Below are positions 7,352 through 14,413 of a DNA stretch of 17,491 nucleotides, one piece after another (position 1 is the stretch's first letter; every line of letters starts with the position of its first letter). This stretch comes from Aquabacter sp. (lineage in GTDB: Bacteria > Pseudomonadota > Alphaproteobacteria > Rhizobiales > Xanthobacteraceae): the NCBI GenBank assembly GCA_030147645.1, contig JASBUY010000172.1, forward strand, positions 1-17,491. The letters run 5' to 3'. Below the pieces are notes generated by a model. The model searched no databases and was not told where the DNA came from. It saw only the letters and a list, made by a program, of their open reading frames with translations. The position numbers and the translations under genes are program-made.

Positions 7352-7380
7352 ATGCAAGTGTCTTTTTCTTGCATACTTGA
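7352..7380. promoter_or_regulatory. Candidate MatR operator in the matR-matA spacer
   Basis: A perfect 7-bp inverted repeat, ATGCAAG-N9-CTTGCAT, spans 7352-7374. Overlapping its right arm is TCTTGCATACTTGA (7367-7380), which resembles the operator I recall for Rhizobium leguminosarum MatR (TCTTGTA/TACACGA). Its centre, 7373.5, is about 46 bases before the transcript start predicted from the promoter candidate at 7384-7413. The site lies between the two divergent genes, so one protein could control both. The match to the published site is from memory. Confidence 0.55.
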
Positions 7381-7383
7381 TTG

Positions 7384-7413
7384 TTGACTTTCCATACGAA
7401 GGGGCGCTTCAAT
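7384..7413 (+). promoter_or_regulatory. Promoter candidate for the mat operon
   Basis: TTGACT at 7384-7389, an 18-base spacer and TTCAAT at 7408-7413. The -35 box matches the consensus at five of six positions and the -10 at four of six. The predicted start is near 7420, giving a leader of about 125 bases before matA. Confidence 0.4.
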
Positions 7414-7439
7414 TGTCGCGTTCAGGAGGCTTTGTCCCC

Positions 7440-7541
7440 ATGGCCCGTGATCGCCGTGCTTCCCACCCCCCTGCGAAGGACGCCTTGCCAAGGCGGGCTG
7501 TCCCCTGTCCCATGGCAGGCACGCGAACGGAACGGAGCTGA
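7440..7541 (+). CDS. Possible 33-aa leader ORF before matA
   Basis: ATG 7440 follows a perfect AGGAGG (7424-7429) at a slightly long 10-base spacing. The frame runs 33 codons, rich in Arg, Pro and Ala, and stops at TGA 7541, four bases before the matA ATG. The position would suit translational coupling to matA. A 15-nt palindrome (7481-7495) lies inside it. No homologue is recognised and the composition is what random GC-rich DNA gives, so it may not be a protein at all; the strong ribosome site without another start is the main argument. Confidence 0.25.
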   Translation: MARDRRASHPPAKDALPRRAVPCPMAGTRTERS

Positions 7542-7545
7542 GGCC

Positions 7546-8913
7546 ATGGCGGGCGAAACGAGCTTCTTCGGGGACCTTCTCACCACCATCGCGGACCGGG
7601 GCCGCGCCCTGCTGGACCGCAATGCGCGGGTCAGCGGCGCAACGCGCGCGGCGACCCTGGTGGAGCGGTGCGAGCATCTGCTGACCGGGCGCGGCGAAGC
7701 CTCCGGCGTCGCGCTCGCCACCGACATTCTCGCGCGCTACCAGCGCATGAAGACCGGCGAGCGCATCGCCTTTTTCGAGCAGCTTCTGGAGACCTTCGGC
7801 CCCGACACGGCGCGCCTCGACGCCGCCATCGCGGCCCATGCGGCCAAGCCCTCGGACGCGACCGTCACCGAGCTTCACGCCGCGAGCGAACCGCGCCGGC
7901 AGGAATTGTTCCGCCGCCTCAACCTCGCACCCGGCGCCACGCTGAAACTGGTGCGGATGCGCGAGGACCTGATGGACGCCATGGTCCATCGCCGCGATCT
8001 CGCGCCCGTGGACCGGGACTTCGGCCACCTCTTCTCCTCCTGGTTCAACCGGGGCTTCCTGGTGCTGCGCCGCATCGATTGGTCCACCCCGGCCAACGTG
8101 CTGGAAAAGATCATCCGCTACGAGGCGGTCCACGAGATCACCGACTGGAACGATCTGCGCGCCCGCGTGGAATCGCCGGACCGGCGCTGCTTCGCCTTTT
8201 TCCATCCCGCGCTCGTGGACGAGCCGCTGATCTTCGTGGAAGTCGCGCTCATGAAGGAGGTGCCCGGCGCCATCCGGCCCATCCTCGACCAGCGCCGCGA
8301 GGTGATGGACCCGGCCGCAGCCACGACCGCAGTCTTCTATTCCATCTCCAACTGCCAGCGGGGCCTCGCCGGCGTATCCTTCGGCCATTTCCTCATCAAG
8401 CAGGTGGTGGAGGATGTCAGCCGGGAGATTCCCTCGCTCTCGGTGTTCGTGACGCTCTCGCCGGTGCCGGCCTTCCGCGCCTTCGTGGATGCGCAGCGCA
8501 AGCTGGAGCCGAACGCGCTGCTCACCCCCGCCGACCGTAAGGCGCTCGACATGCTCGACGAGCCCGGATGGGAAGAGCGGCCCGAGGCGGTGGCCGAACT
8601 GACCCCGGTCGTGAACGCGCTGGCCGCGCATTATTTCCTGGTGGCGAAATCCTCCAAGGGCCGCCCGCTCGATCCTGTCGCCCGCTTCCATCTGGGCAAT
8701 GGCGCGCGGCTGGAACGCATCAACGCCATGGGCGACCTCTCGCGCAAGGGCATCGCCCAGGCCGCCGGCCTCATGGTCAATTACCGCTACGTGCTCGCCG
8801 ACATCGAGAAGAACCACGAGGCTTTCGCCGGCAAGGGCGAGATCGTGGCGAGCGCGGCCGTCCGCAAACTCCTGCGCGGGGATTCCTCGCGCGCATTGGT
8901 CCCGACGAAATGA
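7546..8913 (+). CDS. matA: Malonyl-CoA decarboxylase (MatA)
   Basis: Converts malonyl-CoA to acetyl-CoA and CO2, the carbon-yielding step of malonate use, in the cytoplasm. The protein is 455 aa, the usual size for bacterial forms. Residues about 1-185 are the helical N-terminal domain and the rest is the GNAT-like catalytic domain. The catalytic Ser region is FYSISNCQRGLAGVSFG (Ser266/Ser268, matching the animal enzyme's YSIS..Q.GL.G motif) and the catalytic His382 is in RFHLGNGARL, followed by the conserved LMVNYRYVL. I chose ATG 7546 with GGAG eight bases upstream; an in-frame TTG at 7381 would run through the promoter region. The stop overlaps the matB start (ATGA). Identity is firm from both catalytic motifs and the adjacent matB. 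Confidence 0.97.
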   Translation: MAGETSFFGDLLTTIADRGRALLDRNARVSGATRAATLVERCEHLLTGRGEASGVALATDILARYQRMKTGERIAFFEQLLETFGPDTARLDAAIAAHAAKPSDATVTELHAASEPRRQELFRRLNLAPGATLKLVRMREDLMDAMVHRRDLAPVDRDFGHLFSSWFNRGFLVLRRIDWSTPANVLEKIIRYEAVHEITDWNDLRARVESPDRRCFAFFHPALVDEPLIFVEVALMKEVPGAIRPILDQRREVMDPAAATTAVFYSISNCQRGLAGVSFGHFLIKQVVEDVSREIPSLSVFVTLSPVPAFRAFVDAQRKLEPNALLTPADRKALDMLDEPGWEERPEAVAELTPVVNALAAHYFLVAKSSKGRPLDPVARFHLGNGARLERINAMGDLSRKGIAQAAGLMVNYRYVLADIEKNHEAFAGKGEIVASAAVRKLLRGDSSRALVPTK

Positions 8914-10436
8914 GCCAGACGAACCATCTGATTTCCGCCATCCGCGCGGCCATGCCCGGCCTCGATGCCCCACTCGTCACCCATCCCGGCGGCGGGATGG
9001 AGACCTATGGCGACGCCCTCGCTGCCTCCGGCCGCCTCGCCAACCTGCTGGTGGCGCGCGGCGTAAAGCCCGGCGACCGGGTGGCGGTGCAGGTGGACAA
9101 ATCCTGGACCGCATTGGTGGTCTATCTCGCCGCCGTGCGGGCGGGCGCCGTCTATCTGCCGCTCAACACCGCCTATACCCTGGCTGAAGTTGAATATTTC
9201 CTCTCGGACGCGGAGCCGGCCCTGTTCCTGTGCCGCCCGGAGATCGAGGCCGAGGCACGGGCGCTCGCGACCCGGTTGGGTGTCGCCTGCGTGGAGACCT
9301 TGGGGGCGGACGGCACCGGCTCCCTGACCCGCGCCGCGCAGGGCCTCTCGCCCGATTTTGCCGACGTGCCGCGCGGCCCGTCCGACCTCGGCGGCATCCT
9401 CTACACGTCCGGCACCACGGGGCGCGCCAAAGGCGCCATGCTGAGCCACGACAACCTGCTCTCCAACGCTTTGACATTGCGGGACTATTGGCGCTTCACG
9501 CGGGACGATGTGCTGATCCACGCTTTGCCCATCTTCCACACCCACGGCCTATTCGTGGCCACCAACATCATCCTGCTCGCCGGCGCGCGGATGATCTTCT
9601 GCCCGAAGTTCGACGCGGGCGAATGCCTCTCTTTGATGCCCCAGGCCACGAGCCTGATGGGCGTGCCGACCTTCTACACACGCCTCCTCGACCATCCCGG
9701 CCTCACGCCTGAGGCCACCGCGCATATGCGCCTGTTCGTCTCCGGCTCCGCCCCGCTGCTCGCCGAGACCCACCGCGCCTTCAAGGAGCGCACCGGGCAG
9801 GCGATCCTGGAGCGCTACGGCATGACCGAGACCGGCATGAACACATCCAACCCCTATGACGGCGACCGCCGCGCGGGGACGGTGGGCTTCCCCCTCCCCG
9901 GCATCGACCTGCGCGTCACCTCGCCCGAGACCGGCGCCGTGCTCGGCACCGATGAGATCGGCATGATCGAGGTGAAGGGGCCGAACGTGTTCCAGGGCTA
10001 TTGGCGCATGCCGGAAAAGACCGCCTCGGAATTCCACGACGGCTTCTTCATCACAGGCGACCTCGGCAAGGTGGATGGCGACGGCTACGTCCATATCGTC
10101 GGGCGCGGCAAGGACCTCGTCATCACCGGCGGCTTCAACGTCTATCCCAAGGAAGTGGAGAATGAGATCGACGCCCTGCCCGGCGTGGTGGAGAGCGCGG
10201 TCATCGGCGTGCCCCACACGGACTTCGGCGAGGGGGTGACGGCGGTGGTCGTCCTGGCCAAAGGCGCGACCCTCACCGAAGCGCAGATCCATGCCGCCTT
10301 GGAAGCGCGGCTGGCCAAGTTCAAGTTGCCGAAGAAAATCGAGTTCGTCGCGGACCTGCCCCGCAATACCATGGGCAAAGTGCAAAAGAATATCCTGCGC
10401 GAAACCTATAAGGATATCTATACTCACGTTGCGTAA
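8910..10436 (+). CDS. matB: Malonyl-CoA synthetase (MatB), AMP-forming
   Basis: Joins malonate to CoA using ATP through a malonyl-AMP intermediate. The 508-aa protein belongs to the acyl-adenylate-forming (ANL) superfamily. The P-loop YTSGTTGRAKG is at 165-175, the Tyr-Gly-Met-Thr-Glu-Thr adenine motif is mid-chain, the hinge GRGKDLVITGGFNVYPKEVE follows, and the catalytic Lys490 is in NTMGKVQK. In Rhodopseudomonas palustris MatB the equivalent C-terminal lysine is reported to be silenced by acetylation, so that control could apply here; this is recalled knowledge, not seen. Start ATG 8910 overlaps the matA stop by 4 bases, so the two are coupled. Motifs alone could fit other acyl-CoA synthetases; the matA partner and the TRAP genes make malonate the clear choice. 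Confidence 0.95.
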   Translation: MSQTNHLISAIRAAMPGLDAPLVTHPGGGMETYGDALAASGRLANLLVARGVKPGDRVAVQVDKSWTALVVYLAAVRAGAVYLPLNTAYTLAEVEYFLSDAEPALFLCRPEIEAEARALATRLGVACVETLGADGTGSLTRAAQGLSPDFADVPRGPSDLGGILYTSGTTGRAKGAMLSHDNLLSNALTLRDYWRFTRDDVLIHALPIFHTHGLFVATNIILLAGARMIFCPKFDAGECLSLMPQATSLMGVPTFYTRLLDHPGLTPEATAHMRLFVSGSAPLLAETHRAFKERTGQAILERYGMTETGMNTSNPYDGDRRAGTVGFPLPGIDLRVTSPETGAVLGTDEIGMIEVKGPNVFQGYWRMPEKTASEFHDGFFITGDLGKVDGDGYVHIVGRGKDLVITGGFNVYPKEVENEIDALPGVVESAVIGVPHTDFGEGVTAVVVLAKGATLTEAQIHAALEARLAKFKLPKKIEFVADLPRNTMGKVQKNILRETYKDIYTHVA

Positions 10437-10439
10437 ATC

Positions 10440-10480
10440 GGAGCGGCGCCAACCGCTCCTCCGCCCGGCCGTCCGCCGGG
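10440..10480 (+). terminator. Two tandem hairpins between matB and matP
   Basis: GGAGCGG-CGCCAA-CCGCTCC (10440-10459) starts four bases after the matB stop and is followed by CCCGGC-CGTCC-GCCGGG (10464-10480). A third weaker stem is at 10510-10526. No U-run follows, so they may act as partial terminators or as RNA-protecting structures that separate the levels of enzyme and transporter messages. The 139-base gap also leaves room for a separate matP promoter, though I see no clear one. Confidence 0.42.
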
Positions 10481-10575
10481 ACCAGACGGGCCTGAAGGGT
10501 CCGGAATAACCCGGTAACAAGCCGGGAATCAGACACCAGAAAGACCGAGGAAAATCCGGTCAATGGGAGGAATAA

Positions 10576-11592
10576 ATGACCTGTTCTTTCGATCCGCGGA
10601 GCCTTGCCCGCGCCTCCGCCTTTGCCGCCGTGCTCCTGTGCGCGGGCGTCCCCGCCCTTGCCCAGGACATCACGCTTCGCGCCTCGCACCAGTTTCCCGG
10701 CGGCAAGGGAGACCCGCGCGACGAGATGGTGCAGATGATCGCCCGGGACGTGGAAGCCGCCAATGTCGGGCTGAAAATCCAAGTCTTTCCAGGGGCTTCC
10801 CTGTTCAAGCCGGCCGAGCAATGGGGCGCCCTGACCAAGGGGCAGCTGGACATCTCGTCCTTCCCCCTGGACTACGCCTCGGGCCGCGTGCCGCAGTTCT
10901 CGGTCACCCTCATGCCCGGCCTGGTGCGCAATTTCGACCGCGCCGAGCGGCTGAACACCTCGCCCTTCATGGCGGACATCAAGAAGATCGTCGAAGACAA
11001 CGGCGCCATCGTCATCGCAGACGCCTGGTTGTCCGGCGCCTTTGGATCGAAAAAGGACTGCATCAAGGGACCGGACAGCATCAAGGGACAGGTCACGCGG
11101 GCCGCTGGTCCCGCCTTTGAACAGATGCTTGCGGCGGCAGGAGCCTCCATCGCCTCCATGCCGTCTTCGGAAATCTATTCCGGTATGCAGACGGGCGTGC
11201 TGGATGCGACCAATACGTCTTCGGAAAGCTTCGTCTCCTACCGCCTGTTCGAGCAGGTGAAGTGCCTCACCGCCCCCGGCGCCAATGCCCTCTGGTTCAT
11301 GTACGAACCCGTCCTCATCTCCAAGCAGGTCTTCAACCGCCTTAAGCCCGAGCAGCAAAAGGCGATTTTGGCCGCCGGCAAGAAGGCCGAGGCCTGGTTT
11401 GCGCAGGAAGCGCGCAAGGGCGACCAGAAGCTGGTGGACGCGTTCAAGAAGGCCAATGTGGAGGTCATCGAAATGTCCTCCGCAGATTATGACGCCTGGC
11501 TCAAGGTCGCGCAGGACAGTTCCTACAAGAACTTCGCCGAAAAGGTGAAGGGCGGCGACGAGCTGATCAAGAAGGCCCTCGCGGTTCAATAA
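10576..11592 (+). CDS. matP: TRAP transporter substrate-binding protein (DctP family), probable malonate binder MatP
   Basis: The periplasmic receptor that captures the substrate and delivers it to the MatQ-MatM permease. The product is 338 aa. A Sec signal runs to about residue 29, with likely cleavage in ALA|QD, so the mature form begins Gln-Asp-Ile-Thr-Leu. The body shows DctP features: the early RASHQFPGG strand and loop, KGQVTRAAGPAFEQML (Arg175 fits the carboxylate-binding Arg of the family), the alpha/beta segment with GVLDATNTSSESF, and a lysine-rich C-terminus. GGGAGG five bases before ATG 10576 is the strongest ribosome site in the operon, as expected for an abundant binding protein. 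Malonate as substrate is inferred from matA and matB; from memory, Sinorhizobium meliloti has a malonate matPQM system. Confidence 0.93.
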   Translation: MTCSFDPRSLARASAFAAVLLCAGVPALAQDITLRASHQFPGGKGDPRDEMVQMIARDVEAANVGLKIQVFPGASLFKPAEQWGALTKGQLDISSFPLDYASGRVPQFSVTLMPGLVRNFDRAERLNTSPFMADIKKIVEDNGAIVIADAWLSGAFGSKKDCIKGPDSIKGQVTRAAGPAFEQMLAAAGASIASMPSSEIYSGMQTGVLDATNTSSESFVSYRLFEQVKCLTAPGANALWFMYEPVLISKQVFNRLKPEQQKAILAAGKKAEAWFAQEARKGDQKLVDAFKKANVEVIEMSSADYDAWLKVAQDSSYKNFAEKVKGGDELIKKALAVQ

Positions 11593-11607
11593 GACTTTAT
11601 CGCTCCT

Positions 11608-11632
11608 CTCCTCCCGTCCTGCGCGGGAGGAG
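11608..11632 (+). terminator. Intercistronic hairpin between matP and matQ
   Basis: CTCCTCCCG, 7-nt loop, CGGGAGGAG: a 9-bp stem 16 bases past the matP stop and 39 before the matQ start. Such stems behind binding-protein genes usually stop or protect part of the transcript, so that binding protein exceeds permease. The downstream CCTTCGCTTT is only weakly T-rich. Confidence 0.55.
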
Positions 11633-11670
11633 CCTTCGCTTTGCGGACAAACCTCTGCGGAGACCGCCCG

Positions 11671-12171
11671 ATGCTGCGCGCCTTTCTGTGGTCCGTCGAT
11701 CGCCTATCCATGATCGCCGCCCTTGCGGCCGGCCTGCTCCTCGCCGCCGCCATGGTGGTGACGGTGGAAATGATCTTCCTGCGCTACGCCTTCCGCGCGC
11801 CCACCATCTGGCAGACCGACTTCGTCGTGTTCAGCGCCACCGCCGCCGTCTTCCTCGGCGCACCCTACGTGCTGCTCACCCGCGGCCATGTGGGGGTGGA
11901 CGTGATCGAGCTGATGGCCGCCCCGCCGCTGCGCCGGGCGCTGGGTCTTGCCGGCGCCTTGCTGGGCCTCGTTTTCTGCCTCGCCATGAGCGTCGCCAGC
12001 CTGATCTTTTTCCACGAGGCCTATGTCAATGAATGGCGCACCTCCTCGGTCGCCGCCATCGTCCTTTGGGTGCCGCTCCTGCCCCTTCCGCTCGGCTTCA
12101 TTCTTCTTTCTCTTCAATATGTTGCGGAAATCGCCCGCCGCCTGACCGGTGAATTTGGAGACGCCAAATGA
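11671..12171 (+). CDS. matQ: TRAP transporter small permease subunit (DctQ family), probable MatQ
   Basis: The small membrane subunit of the TRAP transporter, 166 aa, needed with MatM for sodium-driven uptake. Four membrane helices are visible at about residues 12-35, 46-68, 84-106 and 125-148. The helix-1/2 region contains EMIFLRYAFRAPTIWQTDF, matching the DctQ pattern of an aromatic and Arg loop followed by Trp and an acidic residue. ATG 11671 is chosen, with GGAG eight bases upstream; an in-frame TTG at 11641 would add ten residues with no better ribosome site. The stop overlaps matM by four bases. Confidence 0.92.
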   Translation: MLRAFLWSVDRLSMIAALAAGLLLAAAMVVTVEMIFLRYAFRAPTIWQTDFVVFSATAAVFLGAPYVLLTRGHVGVDVIELMAAPPLRRALGLAGALLGLVFCLAMSVASLIFFHEAYVNEWRTSSVAAIVLWVPLLPLPLGFILLSLQYVAEIARRLTGEFGDAK

Positions 12172-13490
12172 TGGCCCTGTCCCCCGCCATGGCCGGCTTC
12201 CTGGTCATCGGCATCCTTCTGGCTTTGCTGGCGACGGGCATGCCCATCGCCTTCGCGCTTGGCCTCTCGGCCATTGGCGGCCTCTTGATCGCCAATGGCG
12301 TCGGCGTGTTCGACGTGCTGGCGGAGACCATGTTCGCGGGCATCGCCAATCTCGCTTATGTCTCCATTCCCATGTTCGTCCTGATGGGCGCTGCGGTTGC
12401 CGCAACACCGGCCGGCAAGGACCTGTACGAGGCGCTCGACCGCTGGCTGAACCGGGTGCCCGGCGGGCTGGTTCTCTCGAATATCGGCGCTTGCGCCATC
12501 TTTGCCGGCATGACCGGATCGAGCCCCGCCACCTGCGCGGCCATCGGCAAGATGGGCATCCCGGAAATGCTGAAGCGCGGCTATCCCGCCTCGGTGGCGA
12601 CCGGCTCCATCTGCGCCGGTGGGACGCTCGGCATCCTGATCCCGCCCTCGGTCACCATGATCGTCTATGGGATCGCCACCGAGACCTCCATCGGCCGCCT
12701 GTTCCTGGCGGGCGTCGGTCCGGGCCTGATGCTCACCGCCATGTTCATGGCCTGGGCCCTGTTCGACTGCAAGCGCAAGAAATTCCGCTTCGACGACAAA
12801 GGTTTAACCTATTCATTGGGGCAGAAATTCGCGGCCCTGCCCCGCGTCCTGCCTTTCCTGATCATCATCCTGGGCACGCTCTACGTGCTCTATGGCGGGG
12901 TCGCCACGCCCTCGGAGGCTGCCGGCGCGGGGGCCTTCCTCACGCTCGGCGTGGTCATCATCATGTACCGCCTGTTCCGGCCGGGGCCGATCGTGGAGAT
13001 CTTTTCCTCCACCATGCGGGAAAGCGTCATGATCATGATGATCATGGCGTCAGCGGAACTGTTCGCCTTCGCGCTCTCGTCCCTGTTCATCACCCAATCG
13101 GTGGCGAGCAGCATCGCCAGCCTGGAGGTGAACCGCTGGGTGCTCATGGGTTTGATCAACGTGTTCCTGCTGGTGGCGGGCATGTTCCTGCCGCCGGTGG
13201 CCATCATCGTGATGTCCGCCCCGCTGCTCTACCCGATCATCGTCTCCTCGGGCTTCGACCCCTATTGGTTCGCCGTGATCCTGACCATCAATATGGAGAT
13301 CGGTCTCATCACCCCGCCGGTCGGCCTCAACCTGTTCGTGGTCAATGCCATTGCCCCGCAGGTGCGCACCGAAGAAGTGCTCTGGGGCGCCTTCCCCTAT
13401 GTGATGACGATGATTTTCGGCATCGTCATTCTCTGCCTGTTCCCTCAGATCGCAACCTGGCTGCCGGACTATGTGATGGGTCCGGTCTGA
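12168..13490 (+). CDS. matM: TRAP transporter large permease subunit (DctM family), probable MatM
   Basis: The main transport subunit, 440 aa, with about twelve hydrophobic segments, normal for DctM. Key family motifs are the first-half GGTLGILIPPS (151-161) and the second-half MEIGLITPPVGLNLFV (376-391), the two re-entrant sodium/substrate site loops. ATG 12168 overlaps the matQ stop (ATGA) and has GGAG seven bases upstream; a second ATG at 12171 is immediately next to it. It is the last gene of the mat operon. The next gene is convergent with only ten bases between the stops and no visible terminator, so the two transcripts probably overlap at their 3' ends. Confidence 0.96.
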   Translation: MMALSPAMAGFLVIGILLALLATGMPIAFALGLSAIGGLLIANGVGVFDVLAETMFAGIANLAYVSIPMFVLMGAAVAATPAGKDLYEALDRWLNRVPGGLVLSNIGACAIFAGMTGSSPATCAAIGKMGIPEMLKRGYPASVATGSICAGGTLGILIPPSVTMIVYGIATETSIGRLFLAGVGPGLMLTAMFMAWALFDCKRKKFRFDDKGLTYSLGQKFAALPRVLPFLIIILGTLYVLYGGVATPSEAAGAGAFLTLGVVIIMYRLFRPGPIVEIFSSTMRESVMIMMIMASAELFAFALSSLFITQSVASSIASLEVNRWVLMGLINVFLLVAGMFLPPVAIIVMSAPLLYPIIVSSGFDPYWFAVILTINMEIGLITPPVGLNLFVVNAIAPQVRTEEVLWGAFPYVMTMIFGIVILCLFPQIATWLPDYVMGPV

Positions 13491-13500
13491 CAGGGAGACA

Positions 13501-14409
13501 TCAGGAGGCGGGCGCCTCCGCCTGGGGGCGCTCCACCGGGATCACGTCCACGCCCACCGCGAGCATGTGGTCCCCCGAGGCGACGACAACGCCGTCCACC
13601 GGGGCCACATCCGCATAATCGCGGCCCAAGGCGAGGATGATGTGGTCCTCCCCCGCCGGAATGGCATTGGTGGGATCAAGGCCGATCCAGCCTGCAATGG
13701 AGCCGCACCACACCTCAACCCAGGCGTGGGTGGCATCCGCGCCTGCAAGGCGCGGCTGGCCGGGCGGCGGCACCGTGCGCAAATAGCCGGACACATAGCG
13801 CGCCGGAATGCCGATGCCCCTCAGGCCGGCAATCATCACCTGAGCGAAATCCTGGCACACGCCCCGCTTGGCGGCGAAGGCCTCGGAGGGGAGCGTCGTG
13901 ACGTCGGTCGCCCCCGGGCGATAGGCGAAATCGTCCTTGATCCGCTGCATCACATCCAGAGCAGCCGCGAGGATGGGCCGCTCGGGCGGGCAGCTCTGGG
14001 CCACCCAATCCGTGATCACGGGATCGAAGGGGATGGCGCGCGTGGGAAACAGGGCATGGACCGGGGAATGGGGCGAGAGATCGAACGATCCGAGCGCGTC
14101 CGCGCGCACCACGTCCACGATCGGCGTCGCAAGCGGATCCGGCAGGGCGACGGGATGGACGTCGATGCGCGCCCGCATGGAAATCTCCAGCCGCTCGTGG
14201 GGCGCCTCGAAGGTCACGTAGCAGATGGCATTGCCGAAGAAATCCTCGCCATGCTCGATTTCGCTCGGCGCGGGCTTGGTGTCGAGCACATGGGCAATGA
14301 CGTGCTGGTGCAGCCCCTGGTCCACCGGCGTCATGCGCAGCACCTGGCGCGCCGCGCGCACCGGCGCGCCGTAGCTGTAGGTGGTGGTCTGGCGGATATC
14401 GTAGAGCAT
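13501..14409 (-). CDS. Transglutaminase-like cysteine protease-fold protein
   Basis: A 302-aa protein with the bacterial transglutaminase N-terminal domain (about 1-90: MLYDIRQTTTYSYG, RQVLRMTP) and a papain-like transglutaminase core. The catalytic triad is intact: Cys185 in KRGVCQDFAQ, His228 in ATHAWVEVWC and Asp245 in GLDPTNA. There is no signal peptide, so it is cytoplasmic. Family members are predicted to hydrolyse or form isopeptide/amide bonds. ATG 14409 begins four bases after the stop of the ATP-grasp gene, so they share a transcript. An upstream ATG in the same frame (14523) would overlap that gene by over 100 bases and adds Arg/Ser-rich shadow sequence. Its substrate is not known; the operon suggests it processes or transfers the product of the ATP-grasp partner. 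Confidence 0.93.
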   Translation of the reverse strand: MLYDIRQTTTYSYGAPVRAARQVLRMTPVDQGLHQHVIAHVLDTKPAPSEIEHGEDFFGNAICYVTFEAPHERLEISMRARIDVHPVALPDPLATPIVDVVRADALGSFDLSPHSPVHALFPTRAIPFDPVITDWVAQSCPPERPILAAALDVMQRIKDDFAYRPGATDVTTLPSEAFAAKRGVCQDFAQVMIAGLRGIGIPARYVSGYLRTVPPPGQPRLAGADATHAWVEVWCGSIAGWIGLDPTNAIPAGEDHIILALGRDYADVAPVDGVVVASGDHMLAVGVDVIPVERPQAEAPAS

Positions 14410-14413
14410 GCGC

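Noticed and set aside
7381..7545. Long N-terminal extension of matA from TTG 7381
   Set aside because: It would start inside the promoter and operator region, lacks a ribosome site, and the extension has no family similarity.
7177..8973. 598-codon minus-strand open frame antisense to matA
   Set aside because: It lies exactly opposite matA, whose catalytic motifs are clear. The translation is Gly/Arg/His/Glu-rich without domains, typical of GC-rich shadow frames.
8910..10436. Calling matB a general long-chain acyl-CoA synthetase
   Set aside because: The ANL motifs are shared, but the 4-base overlap with a malonyl-CoA decarboxylase and the nearby TRAP genes make malonate the consistent substrate.
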